DNA of 64,000 bases. It comes from Achromobacter kerstersii (GTDB lineage: Bacteria > Pseudomonadota > Gammaproteobacteria > Burkholderiales > Burkholderiaceae_B). The notes beneath the pieces were generated by a model, which had not been told where the DNA came from, made no database searches, and saw only the letters and a program-made list of their open reading frames with translations. This document shows, one piece after another, positions 39,247 through 49,678 of the stretch. Made by a program: the position numbers and the translations under genes. The stretch covers positions 1 through 64,000 of the forward strand of contig NZ_CADIJQ010000003.1 in assembly GCF_902859595.1 (NCBI RefSeq). The letters run 5' to 3'. How positions within the stretch are numbered: the first letter of the stretch is position 1; each line of letters starts with the position of its first letter.

Positions 39247-39294
39247 GCATACCACTGTCAATAACAACAGGCATACCACTGTTAATAACAACAG
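39247..39294. repeat. 24-bp tandem duplication between trxA and parE
   Basis: GCATACCACTGTCAATAACAACAG is followed directly by the same 24 bases with one C-to-T change. On the minus strand each copy carries TGGTATGC, an extended -10-like element, and the outer copy also has TTGACA, so it could hold a trxA promoter. It lies within a 328-base intergenic gap (39164-39491) that otherwise shows no gene. Confidence 0.93.
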
Positions 39295-39491
39295 GGTTTG
39301 CTGGTTTTGTGTAGGATGTTGCGGCGCAGTTGATGTGATTCGGGCCGTTAAACCCGGGCACGCTGGCTGTGACTTGTCATCATCCTACCGAATTCGGTGT
39401 TGGTCAGGTCGTGCGCATCCCACTGGGAGCCGCGCAGAACCTAGGCTTATCCGTAAAATGTCGGTTTTTTTCCACAGATGTTGGGGATAAC

Positions 39492-41452
<1,961 letters not shown>

Positions 41453-41453
<1 letters not shown>

Positions 41454-42154
41454 TGACGTCCGCCACGCCCGAGCGCGTCACCCCCGGCGCCGGCACGCCT
41501 GCCGACGGTACGCCCGCAGCCGGTACGCCCGAAGCCGGTATGCCCGCAGCCGGTATGCCCGCAGCCGATACACCCACCCCCGCTCGTATGACCGTAGACA
41601 TGACGGCCGACGATTACGCGGAGTTCGCCGCCTATGTGTATCGGCGTCCCGAGCTGCGCCGCCGCCGCTACCGGTCACACTTGCGATTCGGGGTCTTGAT
41701 GATCGTGGCCTTGCTGGCCTACCTGATCTGGCAGACCTGGGATGGCAAGGGGCCGAACTGGGGGCAGTTGCTGCCCGTGTATTTCCAGGGGCTGGCGGTG
41801 GGGCTGGGCATTCTGGCGCTGCTCGCGCTGGCTTACGAGTTCGTGCTGCCGCCGCTGGTTCGCATGAACACGCGGCGCATGCTGAAAAAGCAGCCCGACG
41901 ACCTGTTCCTGGGCCGGCATCAGCTGGACTTCGGCCCCGAGGGCATTTCGGACTCCACCGCCACGGCCTCCGGGCGCATGGAATGGTCTGATATTCGCCG
42001 GGTCGAAGAGACGCCGCAGCACCTGTACGTCATTCTGGGCACCTTGCAGGGCGTGATCATTCCCAAGCGCGGCCAGGACGCCGCTACGTTGGCGGCGGTG
42101 CGCGCCCAATTGCGCGCGCATGTTGCCGATACGCAGCTGGCGCCGTCCGCTTGA
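41453..42154 (+). CDS. YcxB-like membrane protein with N-terminal pentapeptide repeats
   Basis: This 233-residue protein starts with a Thr/Pro/Ala-rich low-complexity stretch (residues about 12-40, GTPAA-like units). Two hydrophobic helices follow (FGVLMIVALLAYLIWQTW and GLAVGLGILALLALAYEFVLPPL), then a C-terminal soluble domain with SGRMEWSDIRRVEETPQHLYVILG as in YcxB-like proteins. The start overlaps the parE stop (ATGA). The true start could be the later ATG at residue 46 or 50, which would exclude the repeats. Function unknown. It is wedged between the two topoisomerase IV genes. Confidence 0.72.
41487..41574. repeat. 15-bp repeats encoding GTPAA/GMPAA units
   Basis: Five to six imperfect 15-bp units of the type GGTACGCCCGCAGCC encode GTPAD, GTPAA, GTPEA, GMPAA, GMPAA and a degenerate copy. 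They form the low-complexity N-terminus of the YcxB-like protein. Confidence 0.85.
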
Positions 42155-42198
42155 GGCGCTTTGACGCCGTTTCAATGAATTTGTCTACCTGAATAAAC

Positions 42199-44529
42199 AT
42201 GACCGACAGCAATCAACCCGGCTTGTTCGACCCCACCCCGCCTGATGGCGATGGCGATGCCAACGCCGCCATCACGCTGGCGCGCTATGCCGAACAGGCT
42301 TATCTGGACTACGCGGTTTCCGTTGTGCGCGGCCGCGCCTTGCCCGATGTGGGCGACGGGCAAAAGCCCGTGCAGCGCCGCATCCTGTTCGCCATGCAGG
42401 CAATGGGGCTGGCCGCTGGCGCCAAGCCGGTGAAGTCCGCGCGGGTCGTGGGCGACGTGCTGGGTAAGTACCACCCGCACGGCGACCAGGCCGCCTACGA
42501 CGCCATGGTCCGCATGGCGCAGGACTTTTCGCTGCGCTATCCGCTGATCGACGGCCAGGGCAACTTCGGTTCGCGCGACGGCGACAACGCCGCCGCCATG
42601 CGATACACCGAAGCGCGCCTGACGCCGATTGCCAAGCTGCTGCTGGACGAGCTGGACGAGGGCACGGTGGATTTCGTGCCCAACTACGACGGCAGCCAGG
42701 AAGAACCGCAAATGCTGCCCGCACGCCTGCCCGTGATGCTGCTGAACGGCGCATCGGGCATCGCGGTCGGCATGGCCACCGAGATTCCGCCGCACAACCT
42801 GCGCGAAGTGGCGCAGGCCTGCGTGGCGCTGATCAAGCAGCCGCAACTGCCGGACGCCGAACTGCACGCCATGATTCCCGGCCCCGACTTCGCCGGCGGT
42901 GGCCAGATCATCACGCCCGCGGCCGATATCGCGCAGATCTACGGCGTGGGCCGTGGTTCGCTGAAGGTGCGTGCGCGCTGGACGTTTGAAGAAATGGCGC
43001 GCGGCCAGTGGCAGTTGGTGATCACCGAACTGCCGCCCGGCACGTCGGGCCAGAAGGTGCTGGAAGAGATCGAGGAAATCACCAATCCGAAGGTCAAGTC
43101 CGGCAAGAAGAGCCTGACGCCCGAGCAGACGCAGGCCAAGGCGGTGATGCTGAACCTGCTGGACGCCGTGCGCGACGAATCGGGCAAGGACGCAGCCGTG
43201 CGTCTGGTGTTCGAGCCGAAGACCTCGCGCGTGGACCGTGACGAATTCGTCAACACGCTGCTGGCGCAGACCAGCATGGAAAGCAGCTCGTCGATCAACC
43301 TGGTGTGCATCGGCACCGATGGCCGGCCGCGCCAGAAGGGCCTGCGCGACATCCTGGTCGAATGGGTGGCGTTCCGCACCAACACGGTGGTGCGCCGCAC
43401 GCGCTTCCGCCTGGATAAGGTCACGGACCGCATCCACGTGCTGGAAGGCCGCATGCTGGTCTATCTGAACGTGGATGAAGTCATCCAGACAATCCGCGAG
43501 TCCGACGAGCCGCGCGCAGCGCTGATGGAACGCTTCAAGTTGTCTGAGCGGCAAGCCGAAGACATCCTGGAAATGCGTTTGCGCCAGTTGGCCCGTCTTG
43601 AAGGCTTCAAGATCGAGCAGGAACTGGCCGACAAGCGCAAGGATCAGATTTCGCTGCAAGAGCTGCTGGACAATCCGGCCACGCTCAAGCGCCTGCTGAT
43701 CAAGGAAATCGAGACCGACGCCAAGCAGTACGGCGACGAGCGCCGCACGCTGATCGAAACCGCTGAACGCGCCGTGCTGGAAACCAAGGTGCTGGACGAG
43801 CCGGTTACGGTGGTGGTGTCGCAAAAGGGCTGGCTGCGCGCCCGCCAGGGCCATGGCCACGACGCCGCGCAATTCGCCTTCAAGCAGGGCGACGACCTGT
43901 ACGGCGCCTTCGAATGCCGCACGACGGACACCCTGATCGCCATGGGCGACAACGGCCGCGTGTATTCCGTGCCGGTCGCCGGGCTGCCTTCGGCGCGCGG
44001 TGACGGCCAGCCAGTCACCACGATGATCGACCTGGAATCGGGTACGCGCATCGTGCACACCATCGCGGCCGCGCCGGAATCCCGCTGGCTGCTGGCCACG
44101 CGCAGCGGCTACGGTTTTTCGGCCAAGCTGTCCGACATGGTCAGCCGCCAGCGCGCAGGCAAGCAGTTCATCACGGTGGAAACGGGCGACGAAATGCTGC
44201 GCCCGGTGCCGTTGTTCGACGGGGCCACGCAACTGGCGCTGCTGTCGGCCAAGGGCAAGTTCCTGGTCTTCGGCCTGGACGAATGCAAGTCGTTGTCCGG
44301 CGGTGGGCGCGGCACCATCCTGATGGGCCTGGACGCGTCCGACAAGCTGGAACAAACCGTGCCGATTGGCCCCCGCGGCCTGCGCGCCACGGGCATCTAC
44401 CGCAACAAGCTGACCGAAGACATTCTGGTGGGCGATGCACTGGCGCCTTATGTGGGCAAGCGCGCACGCAAGGGCCGCCAGCTGGATGTGCGTCCGAAGC
44501 AGCCGGTGCTGTCGCCCGTGCTGGGGTAA
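42199..44529 (+). CDS. parC: DNA topoisomerase IV subunit A ParC
   Basis: This 776-residue cleavage subunit has the catalytic tyrosine Tyr136 in [10 protein letters not shown]. The preceding fluoroquinolone region reads [14 protein letters not shown], in which Gln97 sits at the place of E. coli ParC Ser80 and Asp101 at that of Glu84. The C-terminal half carries the pinwheel-like repeats (for example [35 protein letters not shown]). Length matches ParC. It is 44 bases downstream of the small membrane protein gene. Confidence 0.96.
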   Translation: MTDSNQPGLFDPTPPDGDGDANAAITLARYAEQAYLDYAVSVVRGRALPDVGDGQKPVQRRILFAMQAMGLAAGAKPVKSARVVGDVLGKYHPHGDQAAYDAMVRMAQDFSLRYPLIDGQGNFGSRDGDNAAAMRYTEARLTPIAKLLLDELDEGTVDFVPNYDGSQEEPQMLPARLPVMLLNGASGIAVGMATEIPPHNLREVAQACVALIKQPQLPDAELHAMIPGPDFAGGGQIITPAADIAQIYGVGRGSLKVRARWTFEEMARGQWQLVITELPPGTSGQKVLEEIEEITNPKVKSGKKSLTPEQTQAKAVMLNLLDAVRDESGKDAAVRLVFEPKTSRVDRDEFVNTLLAQTSMESSSSINLVCIGTDGRPRQKGLRDILVEWVAFRTNTVVRRTRFRLDKVTDRIHVLEGRMLVYLNVDEVIQTIRESDEPRAALMERFKLSERQAEDILEMRLRQLARLEGFKIEQELADKRKDQISLQELLDNPATLKRLLIKEIETDAKQYGDERRTLIETAERAVLETKVLDEPVTVVVSQKGWLRARQGHGHDAAQFAFKQGDDLYGAFECRTTDTLIAMGDNGRVYSVPVAGLPSARGDGQPVTTMIDLESGTRIVHTIAAAPESRWLLATRSGYGFSAKLSDMVSRQRAGKQFITVETGDEMLRPVPLFDGATQLALLSAKGKFLVFGLDECKSLSGGGRGTILMGLDASDKLEQTVPIGPRGLRATGIYRNKLTEDILVGDALAPYVGKRARKGRQLDVRPKQPVLSPVLG

Positions 44530-44538
44530 TGCAACAAG

Positions 44539-44568
44539 CCACGGGCGCGGGATGACCCGCGCCCGTGG
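44539..44568. terminator. Perfect 13-bp inverted repeat after parC
   Basis: CCACGGGCGCGGG and CCCGCGCCCGTGG flank an ATGA loop right after the parC stop. The stem is very stable but lacks a T-run, so it may stall transcription or protect mRNA. Called a terminator by position only. Confidence 0.55.
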
Positions 44569-44642
44569 CGGTCTGCGCTGATGAATCTGCTGTTATCAAT
44601 TGCCTGTTTTGCCATGGATACGTCAATGCGAAAGGGGCGCGC

Positions 44643-45842
44643 ATGATCGCCAACGAGCCGCCCGGCCGTCTGGCCCACGTGGATGCCCTGCGCGGCTTTG
44701 CGCTCTTCGGCATCCTGATCGTGAATATTGGCGTCTTCTCGTCGCCGTTCTATGGCGCGGGCATGGCGGACCCGAACTACTCGCGTCCCGTGGACCTGGT
44801 GGTGCGCTGGCTGATCGCCTTGCTGTTCGAAACCAAGTTCTATCTGCTGTTCTCGTTTCTCTTCGGGTATAGCTTCACCTTGCAAATGTCGGCCGCGGAA
44901 CGTAGCCAGGCCGCGTTCAGCCCGCGCTTTTTGCGGCGGCTGGCGGGGCTGGCAGTACTGGGCGCGGCGCATGCCGTGCTGTTCTATCAGGGCGACATCC
45001 TGTTGACCTACGCCTTGCTGGGCCTGGGGCTGCTGGCGTGCCGAGGCATGGCGCCCAAGCGCGCGCTGCTCACGGCGCTGTGGCTGATCGTGCTGGCCGC
45101 AACGGTCTGGGGCATTCTTGGCCTCGTGAGCTTTCTGGACCCTGTGCAAGCGGATTACACGGCGCAGTACAAGGCGGACGCGCTGGCGTCCATCCTGGCG
45201 TACCGCGGCACCATCGGCACGACGATCACGCAGCACATCTATGAACTGACCACGTCTGTGTGGTTCATGGTCTTGTTCGTGCAGGGGCCATTCGTCTTCG
45301 CGATGTTCCTGGCCGGTTTGGCGCTGGGCCGGCGCAACGCGCTGGCTGATCCCTGGCGGCAACCGCGCGTGTTGTGGCTGTTGTGCGCGTTGGGGCTGCT
45401 TCCTGGGCTTGCCGGATCCGCGCTGTACGCCACCACGTCGCTGCCGTCGGCAGGCGCGGCGTGGGAACTGCCCGGGCTGGCGGCCGACTTGCTGACCGCG
45501 CCGCTGTTAAGCATGTCGTACGCGGCGGCCTTCCTGCTGGCGATCCGCACTCGCGCGCTTGGATGGTTGGGCCGCTGGCTGACGCCGGCCGGGCGGATGG
45601 CGCTGAGCAACTACCTGATGCAGTCGGTCATTTGCGCCTTGTTGTTCACCGGATGGGGCTTGCGCCTGTTCGCGTCCTTGTCGCCGTTGGCAACCTTCGG
45701 CATCGCGGTGGCGATCTTCGCCGCGCAGTTGCCGTGGTCCGCCTGGTGGTTGCGGCACCATACCTATGGCCCGGTGGAATGGTTTCTGCGCGCGCTCACC
45801 ATCGGGGCGTTGCCACCCTGGCGGCGAGCACGCGCAGTCTGA
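44643..45842 (+). CDS. DUF418 family inner-membrane protein
   Basis: This 399-residue membrane protein has about nine to ten hydrophobic helices. It begins RLAHVDALRGFALFGILIVNIGVF, the signature of the DUF418/YeiB-like family, and ends with the typical TPAGRMALSNYLMQSVICALLF and PVEWFLRALTIG. The start at 44643 follows AAAGGGG. The biochemical role of the family is not known. It is downstream of parC and convergent with the aminotransferase gene. Confidence 0.83.
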   Translation: MIANEPPGRLAHVDALRGFALFGILIVNIGVFSSPFYGAGMADPNYSRPVDLVVRWLIALLFETKFYLLFSFLFGYSFTLQMSAAERSQAAFSPRFLRRLAGLAVLGAAHAVLFYQGDILLTYALLGLGLLACRGMAPKRALLTALWLIVLAATVWGILGLVSFLDPVQADYTAQYKADALASILAYRGTIGTTITQHIYELTTSVWFMVLFVQGPFVFAMFLAGLALGRRNALADPWRQPRVLWLLCALGLLPGLAGSALYATTSLPSAGAAWELPGLAADLLTAPLLSMSYAAAFLLAIRTRALGWLGRWLTPAGRMALSNYLMQSVICALLFTGWGLRLFASLSPLATFGIAVAIFAAQLPWSAWWLRHHTYGPVEWFLRALTIGALPPWRRARAV

Positions 45843-45850
45843 TCAGGCCG

Positions 45851-47191
45851 TCAGGCGCGCGTCTGCGTAATAGCGGCGTCGATGGCGCCAGCCAGGCGTT
45901 CGGTCAGTTGGTCCAGCTCGTCGTCGGAAATAATGAAGGGCGGGGCCAGCAGCACATGGTCGCCGTGGCGGCCGTCAATGGTGCCGCCCATCGGGTACAC
46001 CATCAGGCCGCGCGCCATGGCTTCGCGCTTGATGCGCGCGTGCAGCGTCAACGCCGGATCAAACGTCGCTTTGGTGGCGCGGTCTTGCACCAGTTCAATG
46101 CCCATGAAGAGGCCGCGGCCGCGGATGTCGCCCACATGCGGATGCGCGCCCAGCGCGTGCTCCAGCCGTTGGCGCAAGCCCGCGCCTTGTTCGCGCACGC
46201 GCGCCAGCAGGTTGTCGCGGCGGATGACGTCTTGCACGGCCAGCGAGGCGGCGCAGGCAATGGCATGGCCCAGATACGTGTGGCCGTGCTGGAAGAAACC
46301 GCTGCCTTGCTGCATGGCGTCCACGATGCGCTGCTGCGCCATCACGGCGCCGATGGGCTGATAGCCGCCGCCCAGGCCTTTGGCGATGGTGATGAGATCA
46401 GGCACGATGCCTTCCTGCTCCACCGCGTACAGCGTGCCGGTGCGGCCCATGCCGCACATCACTTCGTCGGCGATCAACAGCACGCCATGGCGGTCGCAGA
46501 CCTCGCGGATGCGGCGGAAGTAACCCGGCACTGCCGTGACGGCGCCGGATGTTGCGCCCACCACGGGTTCGGCCACAAATGCCATCACCGTGCCAGACCC
46601 CAGCTTTTCAAAGGTCTGATCCAGCTCTTGCGCCAAGCGCTCGCCGTACTGTTCGGGGCTTTCACCGTCACGCTGATCACGATACGCATAGCAGGGCGAG
46701 ACGTGTTCGACTTCGATCAGCAAGGGCGCGAATTGCGCGCGGCGCCACGCGTTGCCGCCCACGGCCAGCGCGCCCAGCGTATTGCCGTGGTAGCTCTGAC
46801 GGCGCGCCACGATATGGCGGCGTTCCGGCTGGCCGATTTCCACGAAGTACTGTCGCGCCATTTTCAGCGCGGCTTCCACGGCTTCCGACCCGCCCGATAC
46901 GAAGTACGCGTGCGAGATGCCTTCAGGCGCGTCGGCCACCAGACGGTCGGCCAGCTGTTCAGCGACTTCAGTCGTGAAGAAGCTGGTGTGCGCGTAGGCC
47001 AGCGCGTCGATCTGCGCGTGCATGGCCGCCTGGATGTCGGGGTGGTTATGCCCCAGGCACGACACCGCCGCGCCGCCCGATCCGTCTAGATAGGCGCGGC
47101 CGGCGCTGTCGTGAATCCATACGCCCTGGCCGCGTACGGCGACAGGCGGTGTCTGGCGTAGGGAACGATGCAGGACGTGGGTCTGGCTCAT
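45851..47191 (-). CDS. Class III PLP-dependent aminotransferase
   Basis: This 446-residue cytoplasmic aminotransferase has SGGSEAVEAALKMARQY, YHGNTLGALAVGG, the Asp242 cofactor contact in ADEVMCGMGRTG and the PLP lysine Lys271 in TIAKGLGGGYQP. It resembles omega-amino acid/diamine transaminases, but the substrate is not evident. The start at 47191 (MSQTHVL) is used. It shares its transcript with the RpiR-family gene 61 bases upstream, so it is probably regulated by it. Confidence 0.85.
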   Translation of the reverse strand: MSQTHVLHRSLRQTPPVAVRGQGVWIHDSAGRAYLDGSGGAAVSCLGHNHPDIQAAMHAQIDALAYAHTSFFTTEVAEQLADRLVADAPEGISHAYFVSGGSEAVEAALKMARQYFVEIGQPERRHIVARRQSYHGNTLGALAVGGNAWRRAQFAPLLIEVEHVSPCYAYRDQRDGESPEQYGERLAQELDQTFEKLGSGTVMAFVAEPVVGATSGAVTAVPGYFRRIREVCDRHGVLLIADEVMCGMGRTGTLYAVEQEGIVPDLITIAKGLGGGYQPIGAVMAQQRIVDAMQQGSGFFQHGHTYLGHAIACAASLAVQDVIRRDNLLARVREQGAGLRQRLEHALGAHPHVGDIRGRGLFMGIELVQDRATKATFDPALTLHARIKREAMARGLMVYPMGGTIDGRHGDHVLLAPPFIISDDELDQLTERLAGAIDAAITQTRA

Positions 47192-47252
47192 GGGAGTTCC
47201 GTGATGCAAGGGTTGGCAGCAATAAAGCGGGTGCGGTCAGCGCTGACGCGGA

Positions 47253-48185
47253 TCAGCCGCGTCGCCCGGAAGCCGGGCCGGTCCAATACACGTTGTCGGT
47301 ACGCAGGCGCTGTTCGACTTCGGTCAGGCGGTTCAGCACGTCTGCGCCGCCGCGGGCGGTCAGGCGCGCGATCAAATGCTCGGCCAGCCCCAGCAGGCCG
47401 GCGGTGGTGTGAAAGAACGAGCCGGGGCCTTGGCGCGCGGGGCGTGCTTGAACGCCGTCGCGGTCGGGCGGCGCGAACCGCAGCGTGTGACGGGCGTCCA
47501 TGGCCAGCGGCGACAAGGGGTCGTCGGTCAATGCGATCAAGGCAACGCCGCGCTGCGCGGCCTGGCGGGCCAGCTGCACGGTGGCGGTGGGATAGGGCGC
47601 TTGCGAAATCACGATCAGCGCGTCGCCGGCATCCAGGTTGTCGGCCTGCTCGGCGGGCGCGCCGCCCAGGCCGTCGATCAGCACGCTGTTGCGGCGCACC
47701 AGCTGATACGCGTAACGCATCTGGAAGGCGATGCCGAACGCCGAGCGCGTACCCAGAAAGCCCACTTGGCGCGCGTCCAGCAAGGTCTGCACGGCGGCGT
47801 CGAACGCGGTGGCCGGGTTCAACGCGCACACCGAGCTCATGGCCTGGATCTGGTAGTCAGTCAACACGTCGTGACCCGGCGTGGCAGGGTCACCCGCAGC
47901 GGCTTGCAGGGCGGCCGCGCGGTCGCGCAAGCCGGGGGCGCTTTGACCGGCCAGCGCTTGTTGGAACGGCTGGCGAAAGGCTTCGTAACTGGAATAACCA
48001 ATGGCGCGCGCCAGCCGCAGCATGGTGGCCGGCGCCACGCCCAACGCCTGCGCCTGCCGGCGCATGGACCACAGGCCGACTTCGGCAGGATGCGCCACCA
48101 CCCAATGCGCCGCGCGTTGCAGCTCGGGGGGCAGGTGTTCCAGCTTTTCCTGCAAGGTGGGAATCAGGTCGGAAGGCAGGGGCAT
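47253..48185 (-). CDS. RpiR/MurR-family transcriptional regulator
   Basis: This 310-residue regulator has an N-terminal RpiR helix-turn-helix (about 1-75, AAHWVVAHPAEVGLWSMRRQAQALGVAPATMLRLARAIGYSSYEAFRQ-like segment). A SIS (sugar isomerase) sensor domain follows (about 120-250, VGFLGTRSAFGIAFQMRYAY and DALIVISQAPYPTATVQLA). ATG 48185 is chosen because the extra upstream residues are not family-like. It precedes the aminotransferase gene; the effector is unknown. Confidence 0.85.
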   Translation of the reverse strand: MPLPSDLIPTLQEKLEHLPPELQRAAHWVVAHPAEVGLWSMRRQAQALGVAPATMLRLARAIGYSSYEAFRQPFQQALAGQSAPGLRDRAAALQAAAGDPATPGHDVLTDYQIQAMSSVCALNPATAFDAAVQTLLDARQVGFLGTRSAFGIAFQMRYAYQLVRRNSVLIDGLGGAPAEQADNLDAGDALIVISQAPYPTATVQLARQAAQRGVALIALTDDPLSPLAMDARHTLRFAPPDRDGVQARPARQGPGSFFHTTAGLLGLAEHLIARLTARGGADVLNRLTEVEQRLRTDNVYWTGPASGRRG

Positions 48186-48235
48186 GGCTTGCGCCGTCAG
48201 ATAAAAAACAAATGATAGATCTGATTCTTTCAATA

Positions 48236-48247
48236 AAACATATGTTT
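48236..48247. promoter_or_regulatory. Palindrome upstream of the RpiR-family gene
   Basis: AAACATATGTTT is a perfect 12-bp palindrome in an AT-rich stretch about 50 bases before the regulator start. It may be its operator. The assignment is by position only. Confidence 0.45.
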
Positions 48248-48379
48248 GTTATCGGGGATTCCCCCTAGCGCCCAGCGGCAGTGCCTGGGGGGAGAGATGA
48301 CAACGGCAAGTCCAGTAATCCGGTAGTTATCTTCTGCAATTTCGTGTTTATTTATTTACATCGTGCGGGGGATTTTTGT

Positions 48380-48408
48380 TTGACTCGAATAAATCGTGCG
48401 CATATCAT
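48380..48408 (+). promoter_or_regulatory. Promoter of the ectRABCD operon
   Basis: TTGACT, 17 bases, TATCAT form a good sigma-70 promoter. Inverted CGAAT (48386-48390) and ATTCG (48407-48411) arms flank the -10 box and could hold the EctR operator, since known EctR sites overlap the ect promoter -10. Transcription would start near 48415, only a few bases before the first ATG. Confidence 0.72.
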
Positions 48409-48418
48409 TCGTGTAGAA

Positions 48419-48997
48419 ATGAATTTGACCGAACCCTTCTCTTCCATGACCAACGCCGCGAAATCTGATCCCTCACAGCAGTACGACTTGCGCATCTTGC
48501 GAGCCCTGCGCCGCATCACGCGTTCGATCGCCCTGCATTCGCGTCAGTTGTCCGCGGTCAGCCACATCACTGCTCCGCAGCTGATGTGTCTGCGCACGGT
48601 GATGGCCAACGGCCCGATGACGGCCACGGCCATCAGCCGCGAAATGCACGTCAGCCCGAGCACGGTTGTCGGCATCCTCGACCGCCTGGAAGACAAGGGC
48701 TTGATCCGTCGTGAACGCGGCCGCGAAGACCGCCGCATCGTTTTCGTCACGGCTACGGACGCGGGCCGCGAATTGGCGCATGGCGCGCCGTCGCCGCTGC
48801 AGAAACACTTGGCCGAAGCCTTGAACGCGCTGCCCGAACTTGAGCAAGCCACCATCACGCTGTCGTTGGAACGCATCGTGGCGTTGATGGAGCAAGAGGG
48901 TCAGGCAGTTGCCGCGGAAGCGCATAGCGACGTTTCGTCGCCCATCCTTGAAGTGCCCACGGGCGGGGCACCCCCAGAATCGGGAATCGTTGCATGA
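48419..48997 (+). CDS. ectR: EctR, MarR-family repressor of ectoine synthesis
   Basis: This 192-residue winged-helix regulator (winged region [41 protein letters not shown] segment) is encoded directly before ectA, in the arrangement of EctR in halotolerant bacteria. It has a variable C-terminal tail. ATG 48419 is used, but a start at 48446 (MTNAAKSDP) is also possible. With the predicted transcript start at about 48415 the first ATG would be nearly leaderless. The stop overlaps the ectA start (ATGA). Confidence 0.85.
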   Translation: MNLTEPFSSMTNAAKSDPSQQYDLRILRALRRITRSIALHSRQLSAVSHITAPQLMCLRTVMANGPMTATAISREMHVSPSTVVGILDRLEDKGLIRRERGREDRRIVFVTATDAGRELAHGAPSPLQKHLAEALNALPELEQATITLSLERIVALMEQEGQAVAAEAHSDVSSPILEVPTGGAPPESGIVA

Positions 48998-49554
48998 AGA
49001 AAAACGAACTGGATACAACTACTCTCTCAAGTGCCGTGGCGCCGGCGGTTCGCGCGCAGACCCATACGATGCGTCTGCCCAACCGAAAAGACGGCGCCGC
49101 CATTCACCGCCTCATTTCCGAGTGCCCGCCACTCGACCTGAATTCCCTCTACGCCTACTTGCTCCTGTGTGAGCATTTCAGCGACACCTGCGTCATCGCC
49201 GAAAGCTCCGGCGGACGTATCGACGGTTTTATCTCCGCTTATGTGATCCCGACCCGGCCCGACGTGTTGTTCGTCTGGCAGGTTGCGGTGCACGCCCGCG
49301 CACGCGGCCATGGGTTGGGCCGCGCCATGCTTCGTGAACTCTTGCAGCGCAAGGGGCTCGAGCATGTTCGTCATCTTGAAACCACGGTGGGGCCTGACAA
49401 CCAGGCATCGCGCCGCAGCTTTACCGGCCTGGCCGGCGAGCTGGGCGCCCACGTTTCCGAGCAGCCGTTCTTCGACCGGCAATTGTTTGGGGGCGCGGAC
49501 CACGACGACGAGATGCTGTTGAGGATAGGCCCGTTCGCATTGCCCGCCCCGTAG
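48994..49554 (+). CDS. ectA: L-2,4-diaminobutyrate N-acetyltransferase EctA
   Basis: This 186-residue GNAT-fold enzyme acetylates the gamma-amino group of diaminobutyrate in ectoine synthesis. The segments [43 protein letters not shown] and [14 protein letters not shown] are typical of EctA. It is translationally coupled to ectR and second in the ect operon. Confidence 0.95.
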   Translation: MKKNELDTTTLSSAVAPAVRAQTHTMRLPNRKDGAAIHRLISECPPLDLNSLYAYLLLCEHFSDTCVIAESSGGRIDGFISAYVIPTRPDVLFVWQVAVHARARGHGLGRAMLRELLQRKGLEHVRHLETTVGPDNQASRRSFTGLAGELGAHVSEQPFFDRQLFGGADHDDEMLLRIGPFALPAP

Positions 49555-49678
49555 GGCGGCGCAACCCCAGCGGACTTATCGAAATACCGAGACGGTTTTA
49601 CCTATCCGAATGCGTTTACGCATCCGGAGGGAGCTGGCCGTCTGTCAACTTATGAGATGAAAAGGGAGGATTAATCAT

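Noticed and set aside
42172-44355. 727-residue open frame antisense to parC
   Set aside because: It mirrors parC, which has clear domains and a catalytic tyrosine. Long antisense frames are normal in GC-rich coding DNA and this one has His/Gln/Arg-rich composition without domains.
47168-48268. 366-residue Arg/Pro-rich frame opposite the RpiR-family gene
   Set aside because: Extreme Arg/Ala/Pro content and full overlap with a gene that has clear HTH and SIS domains.
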